Positions 10,900 to 22,756 of a DNA stretch of 64,000 bases are shown here, piece by piece. Within the stretch, counting starts at the first letter, position 1, and each line of letters opens with the position of its first letter. Under the pieces are notes generated by a model. That model ran no database searches. It saw only the letters and a list, made by a program, of their open reading frames with translations, and was not told where the DNA came from. Origin of the DNA: Endomychus coccineus (lineage: Eukaryota > Arthropoda > Insecta > Coleoptera > Endomychidae); NCBI GenBank assembly GCA_958510875.1, contig OY294068.1, forward strand, positions 27,508,297 through 27,572,296, in the 5' to 3' direction. A program made the translations under genes and the position numbers.

Positions 10900-12100
10900 T
10901 TGTGTCTTGAACCAACATTAGTTATCTTAAAGGACTTTAATAATAATGACGCTATAGTCAGCGTTGGATAATCTTGTTCATATAAAAGCTATATTAACTT
11001 GAAGAATAAAATACTTTATACCTAAATAACAATATAGTAAATATTAAATTTATATCCTACCATAAAAATTGGATTTTAGTGTTGATAGTGGTAATCATCC
11101 GATTGCCTTCATTTTGATTGTATATCTTAATATTGCACTAAAGTGTAATTGAGAGTGATAAACTATAAAATCAAACTATAAACTCTGATGATAGCTTCTT
11201 GGTAGTCGAAAGGTCCTCAGTGCTTTAACAGTATTTACAGTGGATACGGGTGATTATATTTATAGCCTAATTGAGAGAATATAAGTAGGATACTACATTA
11301 TAGATCTTCCAACGTCGTAATAACCACACAATAGTTTGTAGCTAATATGAATCAATAAAAATACAGCAGTATATTCACTAGACGGTAATCAAAATCATTG
11401 TTGGGGTGGTAATTACTCAGTTCTTGTGTAATATTGTGTTTCAAATTCGGAGTAGAATGTATAAATCTGAACATAAAGCCAATCATAATTTATCTTTGAG
11501 TCAAATCCGGCCATAATAATAAGGACGAATATTTGATTAATAAACAGATTATACTAGAACAAACGAGCATCGTGCTCGAACTTTCGAACGATTCACTAAA
11601 TTGCGTTTATATCCGGCTATTATATTTGACTCATAATCGTTATGTGAATTTTTGCAATAGCCACTACTAACTGGTAACATTAATCATGGAAACACTTGAA
11701 CTGTTTCAAGTACTCAGAATGAATGATGATGTTAATTTGCTTGTTTTTAGATAACATGTCATAAGTACAATGATGTGGAAACTATTTTAGTCGTAAAGTC
11801 CTGAAGATTTGGTTAGAAAATAGAACACAGGGAAATCAAACGTGACAAAAATGCGTTCACACACAGTTTTAAACAGTGACGGAGTAGCAGTTATTTGTTC
11901 CTGTATTCCCAGAGAGATGATCAAACTATGAGAAAATATATTCATTGAATGGTGATGATGTACTTATGATGAAAAGTTGAGTTCAAGCCCGTCTAACGTC
12001 AGAGGCAGCTTATATTGTTTTGATGTATGCATGTTATTTTCACTTTTCATGGAAGGAATTTTATTATATGCTTTTCTGTTTCAATGTTTGCACCCACATT
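10900..12100. other. unassigned sequence with one dispersed satellite monomer
   Basis: At 11196-11290 lies a single copy of the unit that forms a trimer at 24.3-24.8 kb: GTCGAAAGGTCCTCAGT, then AACAGTATTTACAGTGGATA and GGGTGATTAT. Elsewhere I see nothing that can be named. Confidence 0.45.
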
Positions 12101-12109
12101 CTGGTTCCT

Positions 12110-12690
12110 AGTCGATCTAGACTATCTATTGCACTGAAGCATCAGGCATGGAAAACAATCACAGTCGTCTTCATCGATAAACCTTGAAGCCTGGAAGGGG
12201 AGGGTTTTATATCATTCATGCTCAAGACTCAACAAAAACTACTGGACAGGATTATAAAAGACTAGGTAGTAGTAAATCAAGCATCATACAGAGACCTATA
12301 TGTCTATAAAGCAAATCCACAGAAACAGCATCACACCATCCCGTAGGAAAGGACGTTCCTGCAAATTGGGGGAGCATTTAACAATGCATTTCTCGACTCT
12401 ATCTCTGGAGCATTGATGAGACGTGCTGCACACTGAAAGAAGGAATAATTCACTCCTCTCTAATCGGAGAAATACTTCCGATAAAGCTCACCACAGACCG
12501 TCTGCAAGGGGATCTAGAAACTGGTGGTTGTAGGCCTTATAAACAAAATATGAGGGAACGGTTTTGAAATGATAGGATACGCTGATGGCATTGTCATCAC
12601 TGGCCAAGGTAGATTCAAAACCACAATTTGGATAAGAAAGCAAATGGCCCTTAACTTGATTAGGTTGAGTACGAGGGCCTAAACATCTAA
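12110..12690 (+). pseudogene. LINE reverse transcriptase palm fragment (RNase H-bearing I/LOA-like group)
   Basis: Frame-shifted pieces read GGAFNNAFLDSISGALMRRA, matching an LDIEGAFNNTSFDSM reverse transcriptase motif, and GYADGIVITGQGRFKTTIW, matching the catalytic GYADDIVI box with the second Asp replaced by Gly. This is the same LINE group as the fragment at 15.9-16.2 kb. Loss of the catalytic Asp and many stops mark it as dead. Confidence 0.6.
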
Positions 12691-14799
12691 AATGTCCTAT
12701 TTTATTGATAAAAATAATAATTAAATGATAATGATAATAATAAAAGAATGTCTAGATAATTGAAGATAATGAAAAATGAATATTATGATCAACTTTATAA
12801 CTAATAAGAATAAAAACCAAGATCAAAATCTGAACTCAAATAAAACAAACTTGGATAATCTAAATCAACTAAAAGAGAAATAAAACCAAGATTATTAAAT
12901 TGATACCCAACCAGGATGGACCTAGGGGATCGAAACTTAATGAAATGATTTGAAAGTATTATTGAACACTCTGAAGAAACTATCAAGATAAATTAATTGA
13001 AATTAAGGTCACGTGATTTCTCGATAGACTAATTCAAGCTAGAAAATATAGCTGAAGGTTTTAGGCATTATTCCTAGTATTTGTAATGCGTCCTTCTTCC
13101 CAAGAATCAATCTACAATTCGGAAAAGGATCCCTGAATTGTTTGACCAATAAACAATGAGATTCCTCTCTTGAGATCTTTAGTTCAGAATGTTTTCGGTG
13201 GGGATTTCTAAATCTATCTGTCCTTTTACAAATATCACTAACTGATTTAAATGTACATAAAACATCTCCAGATGGTTAACAACAAGATTTTACATGAAGC
13301 TACTCACTAGTTTCTCGTCCTATATTGGTTATTGATCTTGGTTTATCATATCCTTTACACAACACCTTTGTGAACTTATTGCAACCCTCTTAACCATATC
13401 AGCTATGGTATCATATCACCCTGCTTGAAGCGAGTGTGAATTGTCTTGTTTTTATTTTTTAAATTCCTTTACTTTTCTCAAGCTACATTTGTTATTGAAA
13501 ACATCTAGCAACCCCTAGAGGTTCTTTACTTTTAGATATTCTGATTTTACATGAAATTTTAATTTTCTAAGAATGATTTTGTTTTTAAATATTGGAAATA
13601 ACTTGTACTAAGCCCTTATTACACTTCCTATCAAGAAATCGTTATTTGGCCATCCTGTACACACCTACCATCGGAGTAACCATTTCAGTAATTAATTTTC
13701 AGTTATAGATTATTTAAATTTCATTTACAAAATTATAAATTACCTGTTATTTAGTGAATATGGAACAGAACAAATCGAATTCGCATCGGGTGTGTTTTCA
13801 ATTTAGGAAACATACATAAACGTGTATTCCGTGCAATCGGAATAACCGTTACAGGCTGAGTTTAATCACTTTAATCATTGTAATAGACCGCTCAACTGCA
13901 GGTACTAACGTATATATCGATATTTTTCGGAATATATAGCGTTTGGCTGAATGACTATTGTCACCATTGGTCGTAAAATCAGAAACAATAATTTATATCA
14001 TGACATTATCAAATAACCTAAAATCAAATTTTATCAAATTGGATTGGTTGATAGTCGACGTTAAATCTGCCATCTGTTATTTAGCAAGTTCGGAGAATTC
14101 TAATATATTTTCAATTACAAGTTTATAAAACGTGTAATTCGAATGTTCACTTCCATCATTTATCTCGAAAGAAATTCAATCAGGATTACACAGTCAAACT
14201 CGACTAAGGACAATATGCTTTAATTAAGTTATTTAGCACCTTAATACTTAGTAATTAATTAAATTTCTGCTCAATTTATCGTCAATTGTTTTGCGTTGCA
14301 CGTCTTTTCATCCAATTTGGATGTTTATTCAGCCATTGATGACCACGTAGGATATAAACAAAGCATGAATATTTCCTAAATATAATTGGATTTGGGCGTT
14401 CAAATTCCAATGCAAATATGTACTCAAAAAAATCTAAGAGCCTTTACACCGTAGCTTCCATAGAATAACAATTAAGCTCTACATAATGCTCTCTATATTT
14501 TTCAAGTATAATATGGACCATACCACGCCAAAAATCGAATTTTGCACAAGCAGGTTCTCAAAATGGTTGCAAATCAATTTTAACAGATTTGTTATAGCAA
14601 AATATTAGCTCTACATTTTTTTCAGATTATTAAAGTAATTTTTAACCACCCAAACAAGCAATTTAATTTTTTTCGTAATTTTGTAACTTTCGGATGGAAA
14701 TTTTGTTTTTAGCGATATTAAGCCTCATTTTGGTCAAAAAAAAATATCAAAATCATGCAATTGATCGGAAATTTTCGACAGAATAAGAACAATTGTGTT
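12690..14799. other. AT-rich sequence, possible old repeat at 12.69-13.1 kb
   Basis: A purine-rich run is followed by CCAGGATGGACC at about 12909-12920. A similar arrangement, CCGGATGGACC after an A-rich run, is found near 28.37 kb, and both are followed 160-185 bases later by TATTTGTAAT. This suggests two old copies of one element, unclassified. From 13.1 to 14.8 kb I see no supported feature. Confidence 0.3.
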
Positions 14800-15015
14800 A
14801 TAATTTCGATTGTTCGTGTTTCTGTTCGTTTTGGCGTTGGGTGGGCATTCTTAATTGAAATTAGTGCGATAAGGACAATTAGTTTTGAAAAATCACTTTT
14901 TATACATTTATACGTGTTCGGATGATGGTCGTGAGACCGAATTTAAGTAAAATAATATGCCTATGTGTTAGTGTGACCTTTTTCTCGAGAATTTTATATA
15001 TAATTCAAAAGACAT
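14800..15015 (+). repeat. Penelope-like terminal region, plus-strand copy
   Basis: The segment matches, with indels, the complement of 31735-31960. Shared landmarks in order are ATTTCGATT, a GTTCGTT stretch, GAAATTNGTGCGATA, TGGTCGTGAGACCGAA, GTGTTAGNGTGACC and CGAGAATTTT. It runs up to a GIY-YIG coding relic on the same strand at 15025, which identifies it as Penelope-derived end sequence. Confidence 0.6.
14914..14950 (+). ncRNA. degenerate hammerhead ribozyme-like motif
   Basis: CGGATGA (14919-14925) replaces CUGANGA with one change, followed by the perfect hairpin GGTC-GTGA-GACC and GAAT in place of GAAA. The homologous copy at 31.8 kb keeps both blocks intact, so this is a decayed sister. 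Two core changes predict loss of cleavage. Confidence 0.5.
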
Positions 15016-15024
15016 AACGAAATA

Positions 15025-15125
15025 CAGTAGCTACTCGTGTGACAGAATATGAACGCTGGACAAGGCTTCGTGACCTTCGGAACACCAGTTTGATACTAAT
15101 CATCAAATTCTTTTTGAAAGTAGTA
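15025..15125 (+). pseudogene. Penelope GIY-YIG endonuclease relic
   Basis: The nucleotides align with the minus-strand GIY-YIG fragment at 47.75-47.85 kb: ACAGTAGCTA, AAGCTTC/AAGGCTTC, GTTTGATACTAATCATCAAA and TTCTTTT(T/C)GAAA occur in the same order. Only about 100 bases of the C-terminal half of the domain remain, with broken frame. Confidence 0.6.
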
Positions 15126-15129
15126 TCTC

Positions 15130-15925
15130 TAATTTAGTCAGTTGTTGCGTTCCATTTTCTTTTTTTCTGTTTAGAAATTGAAAAAAGGAAATAGGAACGC
15201 AACTAACAAGCCAAATTATAGACCCATTACCTTCAAATACTTCAATAAAATTTAGAAGTTTCACTCATCAATCGTTAGTATTAGACCAATTATTGGTCAT
15301 TATGTAAGGTAGAAATTTGAAAATCGCCATAGAAATCTTCACAAGCTTATAACATAGTTCTTTAAAAGATCAAATATAAGTGACGAGTATAAATTGCATC
15401 TGAGGAACACGTTAGACAAACCAATAATACAGATTTGAAGGGAATAAAATTACTCCTTTTAAAAGGATGATCGTAGTATCTGGGTAGAGTGATGTGGGGT
15501 TTGGGCTTACTTCACTGATTCTATCATTTTCTTTAAAGCGTTGTTTCTTCCATATTCATTACAAATAAACCGACAGAGAGTAATTTTATTTGAAGTAAAA
15601 GTCTTGTCAACCAATATGAATGGAGTACTGTATGATTGGGTGAAAGATACTCAAGAATACTAATACATAAGCCCAAGTCGTTCTTTAATATCTTGGCCAA
15701 GACTAGAATTCCTTCATTTACTTGCCAGTTTTCATTATCATTCGACAATATAGCGATCACGTAATCCGCCGCTTTGGATTCCACATCGCTTACGCTTGAC
15801 AATACGCTTCCTGGTAATATACGCACCCCGGTAATAAAATATATTTGCCGTAAGCTCACTGCCAGTGATGAAGCATCGTACACCAAAGACAAGATTAAGA
15901 AAACTACTTATTTTATTGTGACAAA
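15130..15925. other. unassigned; contains an unrecognised 119-codon frame on the minus strand
   Basis: The minus-strand frame 15892-15533 is open for 119 codons and starts MSLVYDASSL. It has no motif, signal peptide or clear membrane segment that I recognise, and overlaps the edge of a LINE fragment. It may be chance or the remains of an unknown element gene. Confidence 0.3.
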
Positions 15926-15929
15926 TGAG

Positions 15930-16180
15930 AATAACAGCTATTGCTTTGGAGGCGGAGGTACTCTCGGTCTTTGCACTTTTGGCACATTCTTGGACATTGA
16001 AAGGGCGTTCGACAACTCCTCCTTCGATTCCATGTGCCTTGCTGCGGAGAGACACGGAATTGAGCACACCTTGTCTATGTGTATTAGGACCATGCTCTTA
16101 CGGCGGCAGATAATGGGGTACCATGGTGACAGTGTCACATGCAAACACGTTAACGAGGGTGTCCTCCAATACTATCATTC
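15930..16180 (+). pseudogene. LINE reverse transcriptase palm fragment (same group as 12.1-12.7 kb)
   Basis: The frame includes FLDIERAFDNSSFDSMCLAA, which contains the first catalytic Asp motif of a LINE reverse transcriptase, then ERHGIEHTLSMCIRTMLLRR and a YHGDSVTCKHV stretch leading to the position where PQGGVLSP would be expected. The sequence stops making sense there. Members of this group carry a C-terminal RNase H domain; the minus-strand RNase H piece at 51.5-52.7 kb may come from a relative. Confidence 0.7.
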
Positions 16181-16184
16181 TGAT

Positions 16185-17330
16185 GAAAACCATGATTATT
16201 GCTGGATTATAATCTGTTTGATCTGGCATTATTCACATGCTAATGTTAACATAGCAGGATGTGAGAAAATCAAATTAGATAAGATGTGATATATTGAATA
16301 TTTTGTTCAAATAAGGCATAAGTCGAGTTTGAAATATCGAACTATATTTTATTTATTTGTTCACTGTATATCTGAGAAAATATATATTGGCATATACATA
16401 CATAATTCATACTAATGCAATGGATAGGGGATTTCATAAATAATGCAAAAGCAGACAGCGAGGTTAGTCATGTTGAATCGGTTTTCGGAACTGAAGTAAA
16501 TACCGAGGAAAACATGATTCAAAAGGAATTGCAAATTAGGAATTCATAAGCCTGTAATGTATTTCAATGTTTGCAGCTTATAGAATTATTGTATTCACCT
16601 GAATCTCTTTCCAATGGAGATTTGGAAAAATTCAATTGGAATTTTAGAAAATAAATGTTTACCAGAACAGCATTCAGATTCGCAATATTGAACACCTCAA
16701 ATGGAATTTTTTTATTTAATTTCACTAAATACCTACTCAATTTCTATAGAAATTAATACCGTTGAATTTTCTCTCCACCATCACGTTAAATGAAAAAGAT
16801 GAACTCAAGCACGCTTCCTTCTTTTGATGTAGATACGTCTGCAACCATTCATGTTTCTCATGAATTCATATTCATCACGATATTACGCAGAGGGAACTTC
16901 GTTTATGTGAAGTTTAAAGCGACTGGTGGATTATTCGGAACTAATAACTAGTGTAAATGACATCAAAAATTAAGCTGTGTTAGGATAATGTTAACTGGGC
17001 ATCTAAATACTAGTTATACAAACAATTCTCTCCATTATACATTTTGTGTGAACGTGTATAGTGGAAAGAGTGTCACAAAGTGCAGTCATCAAATCTCGAT
17101 CATTGGTATGTCCAAACCCGAAATTAATTATTGAAAAACATATATAGCGGCACACAAACATTTTATTACAACAATAGCAAAAAGGTACAAGAAATATCTA
17201 TTCAAATCACGCATATATAAAATGTAAACAACACATTACAAAGCATTGAAACTGATGTCGTAGCCCAGCTGAGAGATAAAAAAATTCGTATAAATAAAGA
17301 ACACTCCTAAAGCTATCCATAGACGTCGAG
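16185..17330. other. unassigned; probably includes the 5 prime UTR of the downstream LINE
   Basis: No coding signal is supported. The last 100-200 bases before 17333 plausibly belong to the LINE that follows, but no target duplication or clear 5 prime boundary is visible by eye. Confidence 0.35.
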
Positions 17331-17332
17331 AT

Positions 17333-18148
17333 ATGGAATCAATATCGATGAATGCGATCAATGACCTGAAAGAAGAAATATTAAAGAACAGAAGGGAAAT
17401 TAAATCTGCGATTGGAGCCACCGAGGCAAGACTTTTAATGAAAGTAGAGGAACTGAAACAAAAAGTACATTACCTTGAAGAAGAAAATCAAACACTTAAA
17501 AATAAAGTAGAGACTTTAGAAAGATATTCAAAAAAAAATAATATTATAATTTTCGGCCTAGAAAACAAAGAGAACACACCTAATTACATAAGTGAAAAAC
17601 TCAATACACTACTGGAAGTTGATGTTAGAATATCTGATTTCAACAACATATACAATCTCAATAACACAGAAAAACCTCCTGTGAAAGTCGAATTCCTTTC
17701 GTATTTGAAGAAAATCGAGATTCTGAAGCAGTGCAAAAAACTGAAAGCTACGGGTATTGGTATCTCACATGATCTTACATTTGAACAAAGGCGTGAAAAT
17801 AAAATTCTGAAAACGTTCTTGGACAAAGCCAGAGAAGACCCTACCGAGCGATCTTACATAAAGGGAAATAAACTGTACGTCAATGATAGAGTATATACAG
17901 TAAAAGAATTAGAGGAATTAAATCAAGCAGAGGAACGCAACGCAAACAGTGCCCCTTCAACCCCCAATATACGAAATCTTGAAACGGAATTCGAGTCCAC
18001 AGAAGCAGCCGTCCCCATATCACAAAAAGATCCCAAAGAAGCGGAAAACAAAAAAACTATTATTGATACCAACACACCCAAAAGCATCGATATCAAAAAG
18101 ATTATCAAACCGAAAGAAAGGACACGAAGCCAACGCTCAAACAAGTAG
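17333..18148 (+). CDS. LINE ORF1, coiled-coil nucleic-acid-binding protein
   Basis: This 271-residue frame precedes the reverse transcriptase ORF of the same LINE. Residues about 1-70 form a heptad-rich helix (LKEEILKNRR, VEELKQKVHYLEEENQTLKN), expected to trimerise or dimerise. KKNNIIIFGLENKE then starts an RRM-like core (about 65-150), followed by a C-terminal domain with the FEQRRENKIL and YTVKELEE segments. The tail (from about 200) is lysine- and proline-rich. ORF1 proteins of this design bind element RNA and act as chaperones for integration; that role is inferred from the family. The frame has no stop and ends 372 bases before ORF2. Confidence 0.8.
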   Translation: MESISMNAINDLKEEILKNRREIKSAIGATEARLLMKVEELKQKVHYLEEENQTLKNKVETLERYSKKNNIIIFGLENKENTPNYISEKLNTLLEVDVRISDFNNIYNLNNTEKPPVKVEFLSYLKKIEILKQCKKLKATGIGISHDLTFEQRRENKILKTFLDKAREDPTERSYIKGNKLYVNDRVYTVKELEELNQAEERNANSAPSTPNIRNLETEFESTEAAVPISQKDPKEAENKKTIIDTNTPKSIDIKKIIKPKERTRSQRSNK

Positions 18149-18520
18149 ACATAAGTCACACACCTAATGCTCCTCTAGCTTATATATGTTTTTGATTTCT
18201 ATAAATTAGTATAAAACCATTTTAACCATTTTGTTACCGTTTCTGCATGTATTGATCCTTACGTTGATGCTCTCAGTTTTGCTAGTTCATTTGGTGATTA
18301 TTTACTTTTTCTTTCATATTACCTATCAATCTAAAATAAGGACGCTTACATTAGAGACTCTGAGGGTAATATCATCAATCAATTCATTAATTTTCTTATA
18401 TCGTTATTGATGTCCGTTATCTTAATCCAATTACTGTACTCATTTTAGAGAAATATTATATATTTCATTAAGTTCTACATATATTCCTAAATCATCTGCC
18501 AGAAAAAAATTTAACATAAC

Positions 18521-21465
18521 GTGATGGACCCTTACATTAGAGATTACGAAATTAAGGAGATCAAAACTGAAATATTGTCTAACTGTAATGAATGTGATCA
18601 GATCTTGAATATTAATAATAAATATAAAAACTTCAAACTCTTGAACAGTAATATTCGTAGTCTCAAAAAAAATTTAGATGAATTCAAATGTTATCTCTTA
18701 CAGTTCAACAATGCCCCGGATTGTATTGTTCTAACTGAAACTTGGCAACTACAGAATTATGATTCATATAAACTTGAAGGTTATGATCTCCTATACAATG
18801 AAGGAAAATTCAATCAGAATGATGGAGTGGTAATTTACATAAAGTCTGAACTGAATTTTTCACATGAAATAATCGAATTTCCCAATAATAGTAGAATAAT
18901 AGTCCTTGATTTGGATTTCCATAATACAACAATAAAAGTAATTGCAGCATATAGATCTCCAGCATCTAACGAACTTGATTTTATAGATTATACCAGGAAG
19001 TTTATTGATGAGAAAAAATTCAACTCGGACTATTTTTTGTTTACAGGTGATATCAATATAAACTTATCAGAAAATACAGAAAGCTCAATCGAATACACAA
19101 ATATGTTATATGAACAGGGTTTTATACCAGCAATTAATGAAAACACGAGATGTGGAAGGGAAAGCAGCTCATGTCTGGATCATATATTTGTCAAAACAAA
19201 TGAGGATATTGATCCAATACTGCCATTCATTATTCAGACTTCACTCACAGATCATTACTTCACCTTCATTCAAATTGTAACCCAACAACCAAAAAATGAT
19301 ACACCAAAACCCATAGATACTAATATACATACTAATATAAACTTAAAAAAACTGAAAAATATCATCAGACAGACCGATTGGAATCCTGTATATCAACAGG
19401 CTAATATTGAATCGACAACAGAAAGGTTTCTTAATATTTTAAATGACGGATTGAAAGCTTCCAGAATAGTCATGAAATTAAAACAAAAAAAAAGAAAATC
19501 TTGGATCACAATAGGCATAATAACATCTATAATGGAAAGAGACAAAATGTATCAGCAAATCTTACAAAACCCAACGAATGAAATTCTCAAACGAAAATAT
19601 AAAGACTACAGAAACAATCTCAACAAACTCATTAAGGAAACAAAGTTAAACCATTTCAAACAACAAATTGACGCGAATACACAAAACTCCAAAAAGATCT
19701 GGGAAACTGTAAATGAATTGTGTTCTTCTCAGAAAAATAAGCCACGAATCAATAAGATAACCTCCACAGAAGGGACTACCGTCAATGATATTCCATCAGT
19801 AACGAGACTATTCAATAACCATTTCGTAGCAATAGGAGCTAAACTAGCTAATCAAATAAATGTTAATCCTAACTATATTGAACCAAATCAATTCTCAACT
19901 CCATTCACTAGTTCAATGTTCCTAAGGCCAACAAATTCATCAGAAGTGAATAGCATAATCTGTACATTGAAAAACAATAAATCTGCAGGAATAGATAATG
20001 TGAAAGCGGAGACACTAAAATCAATTGCCACATTAATATCGGAACCACTTGCTCACATAATAAACAGATGTCTTTCCGAAGGTTATTTTCCGTCTGTTTT
20101 GAAAAAGGCCATAGTCTTTCCTGTGTATAAAAACGGAGATAAAATGAATATGAATAATTACAGACCAATATCGGTTATAACATGTATCGCTAAAATATTT
20201 GAAAAAATCCTAAAAATAAGACTATGTGAATATCTCACAAAACATAAAATTATTTCCGATTCACAGTACGGTTTCAGAGAAGGTCTATCAACTCAAGATG
20301 CAATTGTATCGTTAACATCTCAAGTATACTCTGCATTGGATAGATCTTTGACTGCACTTTGTGTGTTCATTGATCTGTCCAAGGCATTTGATACCGTAAG
20401 TCATAAACTACTGCTCGAATCCATGGAAAAAATCGGTATTAGGGGAATACCGCTCAGACTATTTGAAAGTTATCTTAATGATCGATACCAGGCAGTGAAG
20501 ATTGACAGTGTCATCAGTGATATGACAAAAATAGAATTTGGTGTTCCGCAGGGAAGTGTCCTTGGGCCAATTCTTTTTAATATATATCTGAATGGATTGT
20601 CAAATCTTCGTATCAACGGTAAAATTACCTCATATACTGATGACACTGCCATTTTTTATTCTGGAAATAACTGGAACTCTCTCAAACATGAAATTGAGGA
20701 AGACCTCACGATAATTAAAGCATGGATGGAAAATAGGTTGTTAACGATGAATTTTGCAAAAACCTACTATCTACCGTTTTACAGAAATAAATCCAATCAA
20801 CCAAACTTCAATCAGTTAAATATTGATAATGATATATCGATTAATTCTTGTCTCGAGTATATTTAGGTGTTATTATCGACTATCAAATGAGTTGGAATAA
20901 ACATATTGATTATATAGTAAAAAAAATTCAATACCTCATATACAAATTTCGAATTCTGAGAGAAATACTAGAATTACATCAACTTAGGAAAATATATTAT
21001 GCATTGGTTGAATCTCATATCACATACGGAATTTTAGGATGGGGTGGTATAACGAAAACCTTTCTGAAAAAGCTAGAAGTAACTCAAAAAAAAATAATTA
21101 AAGTAATATTCAAGAAACCCTATAGATATCCGTCAGACAATTTGTATCAGGAAAGTAAATTTCTCGATCCGCGACAGCTCTATTTTTTCTTCTCAAATAT
21201 TAGGCAAAGAAAAGCGGTCACAAACGCAAAAAAACCAGAGCATACTTATAATACACGTCACAAAGATAATACATTTATATCACCATTCATGACAAAATCA
21301 ATAGGTCAAAGGAGCAATGCTTACTTAAGCCCAAAATTGTACAATCTACTTCCAAGAGAAATAAAGAATACTACTTCTCCATATGTATTTAAAAGAGAAT
21401 TGAAGAGATTTACGTTAACAATTCCAAGACAAACCATACATGATATAATCAATTTAAATGCTTAG
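18521..21465 (+). pseudogene. LINE ORF2, endonuclease and reverse transcriptase, one frameshift
   Basis: The first 781 codons run to a stop at 20866. The protein begins with an APE-type endonuclease: SNIRSL near 45, LTETW, TGDININL and SLTDHYF hold the expected Asn, Glu, Asp and His positions. The reverse transcriptase follows: NNYRPISVI, YGFREGLST, FIDLSKAFDTVSHKLL, FGVPQGSVLGPILFNIYL (about 673) and YTDDT (about 705; YADDT is usual). Near 20862 the frame shifts, and YLGVIIDYQMSWNKHIDYI continues in the next frame, with LSPKLYNLLPREIK near the C terminus at 21465. This one shift separates the thumb from the palm, so the copy is probably inactive. No other lesion is evident. Confidence 0.88.
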
Positions 21466-21923
21466 CAGATCAAAATATATTTTTCATATAAGATTTTCCA
21501 AAAATTTCGTGATCTCTGTATTATTATTAGTACTATATACCTGTATTATTATTATATGTCCTTTTCTCTTCTTATATGTTCTTATCTTTACATTAGCAGT
21601 TGTGATTCTAATTGTGAAATATGTATGAAAATTGTTATTAGTTATAGTTATATTTTTATATATTAAACATCTTCTATTTTATATTGTGCACTAGGAGTAT
21701 GTTGTGTATTGATTTATGAGTATGTAAGAGAATATTTGTTAGTAATAGTTAAATTTCTATGTCCTGAACTTTTACTATTTTATATTACTATTATGCCTCT
21801 ATTTATTTGTTTAGCCCCACACAAGCTTGCTTAAGGGGTCTTTTTTGCTTTTATTTCTACTTCACTTAAAATTGTACACATCAAATACTGTCAAAAATAA
21901 GTTCTGTTCTGTTGTAGAAATAA

Positions 21924-21926
<3 letters not shown>

Positions 21927-21960
<34 letters not shown>
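21927..21960 (+). repeat. (ATT)n tail of the LINE
   Basis: About eleven TTA units follow the LINE 3 prime UTR. Microsatellite tails of this kind replace poly(A) in several LINE branches. Confidence 0.85.
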
Positions 21961-21961
<1 letters not shown>

Positions 21962-21979
21962 TTGAAAATCTGTTCACTT

Positions 21980-22716
21980 TCCTGTCTTTTTGATACAGTT
22001 GAAAAGAACTTTTCTCCCTATCCTACCAACTGCGCCACATATTATTTTCTTCAAAGAAACTAAAAAATTGTGATTATATTATGATCATAATTGAGCTATT
22101 TGTGCGTTACAACACGTTCAACTTGAACGGAGTCTAACTGTCCTGAGTTTCCATTTAACAGCAATGAATTTCAAAATCCTGGAAAGTAACATTGATACTA
22201 GGATGAGCGTTTCTTAGTTTGAAAGCTTGAATCACTCCAAATAGTTTCATAGATTGTTGAAATTATTTGTTTAGACCACGATCGTATATACAGGTTTGGG
22301 AACTCTATGTTTGACTTGAGTCTCTCACATGTCGCTAAACTCGTAGTCCTTCGCTCAGCCACCAGCTGGCGCATGGCGAAGTATGTTGGCAGGATGTCAG
22401 GATTAGGCGCCATATCGCCACCCTTTTGGTACTACGCAACAGATGACGCTTAGCGGATTCACTTCTCACATAGGAAACAGCCTCGAGTTCGCAGACCTGT
22501 ATATATGACCGTGGTTCAGACTAAAGCGTCTCAAAATATGAATTCAATTCATTGTTTTATGAAATCTAATGAAGAATCTTGGATATTCTGACTTGATTTT
22601 GGAATGAGGCGCGGAAATGTTAGTTATACACCCGAATCTCTCCAATATAATTGAAAATCTATCCACTCTCCTGAATTTCAGTAACAAACATATTAAAACT
22701 AGTACCAAACAAGTTG
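21980..22716 (+). repeat. dispersed repeat, copy 1 (carries a MITE)
   Basis: Landmarks shared with copy 2 (22757-23271), in order: CTCCCTATCCTACC, ACTGCGCCAC, GAGTCTAACTGTCCTG, ACATTGATACTAGG, TAGTTTCATAGATTGTTGAA, TTCATTGTTTTATGAAATC and CAAGTTGA. Copy 1 has an extra 237 bp plus an 8-bp duplication, the MITE at 22277-22513. No coding signal is seen. Confidence 0.75.
22277..22513. mobile_element. MITE with about 30-bp TIRs and 8-bp TSD
   Basis: The element starts CACGATCGTATATACAGG and ends with the complement of CACGGTCATATATACAGG; the inverted match runs about 30 bases with a few differences. It is flanked by GTTTAGAC (22269-22276) and GTTCAGAC (22514-22521), an 8-bp duplication with one change. 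Copy 2 of the host repeat has the uninterrupted site (GTTTACAC at the same point), so the insertion is proved by comparison. There is no coding capacity. An 8-bp duplication and CA...TG ends would suit a P- or hAT-type transposase acting in trans; this is inference. Confidence 0.85.
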
Positions 22717-22756
22717 AATTCTTTTTCAGGATAAGAATGCTGAAAGGAATGGTTTC

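Larger units (their letters stand above)
17333..21960 (+). mobile_element. nearly full-length two-ORF LINE with (ATT)n tail
   Basis: ORF1 (17333-18148) and ORF2 (18521-20866, continued after a frameshift to 21465) lie in order on one strand, followed by about 460 bases of 3 prime UTR and an (ATT)n tail at 21927-21960. The layout and a microsatellite tail fit the CR1/Jockey/Daphne branch of LINEs; clade assignment needs a tree. The 5 prime boundary is approximate. Confidence 0.85.

Noticed and set aside
11185..11225. CTGATGATAGC...GTCGAAAGGTC as a hammerhead in the satellite unit
   Set aside because: The CTGATGA part is absent from all other copies of the unit, and stem I does not pair.
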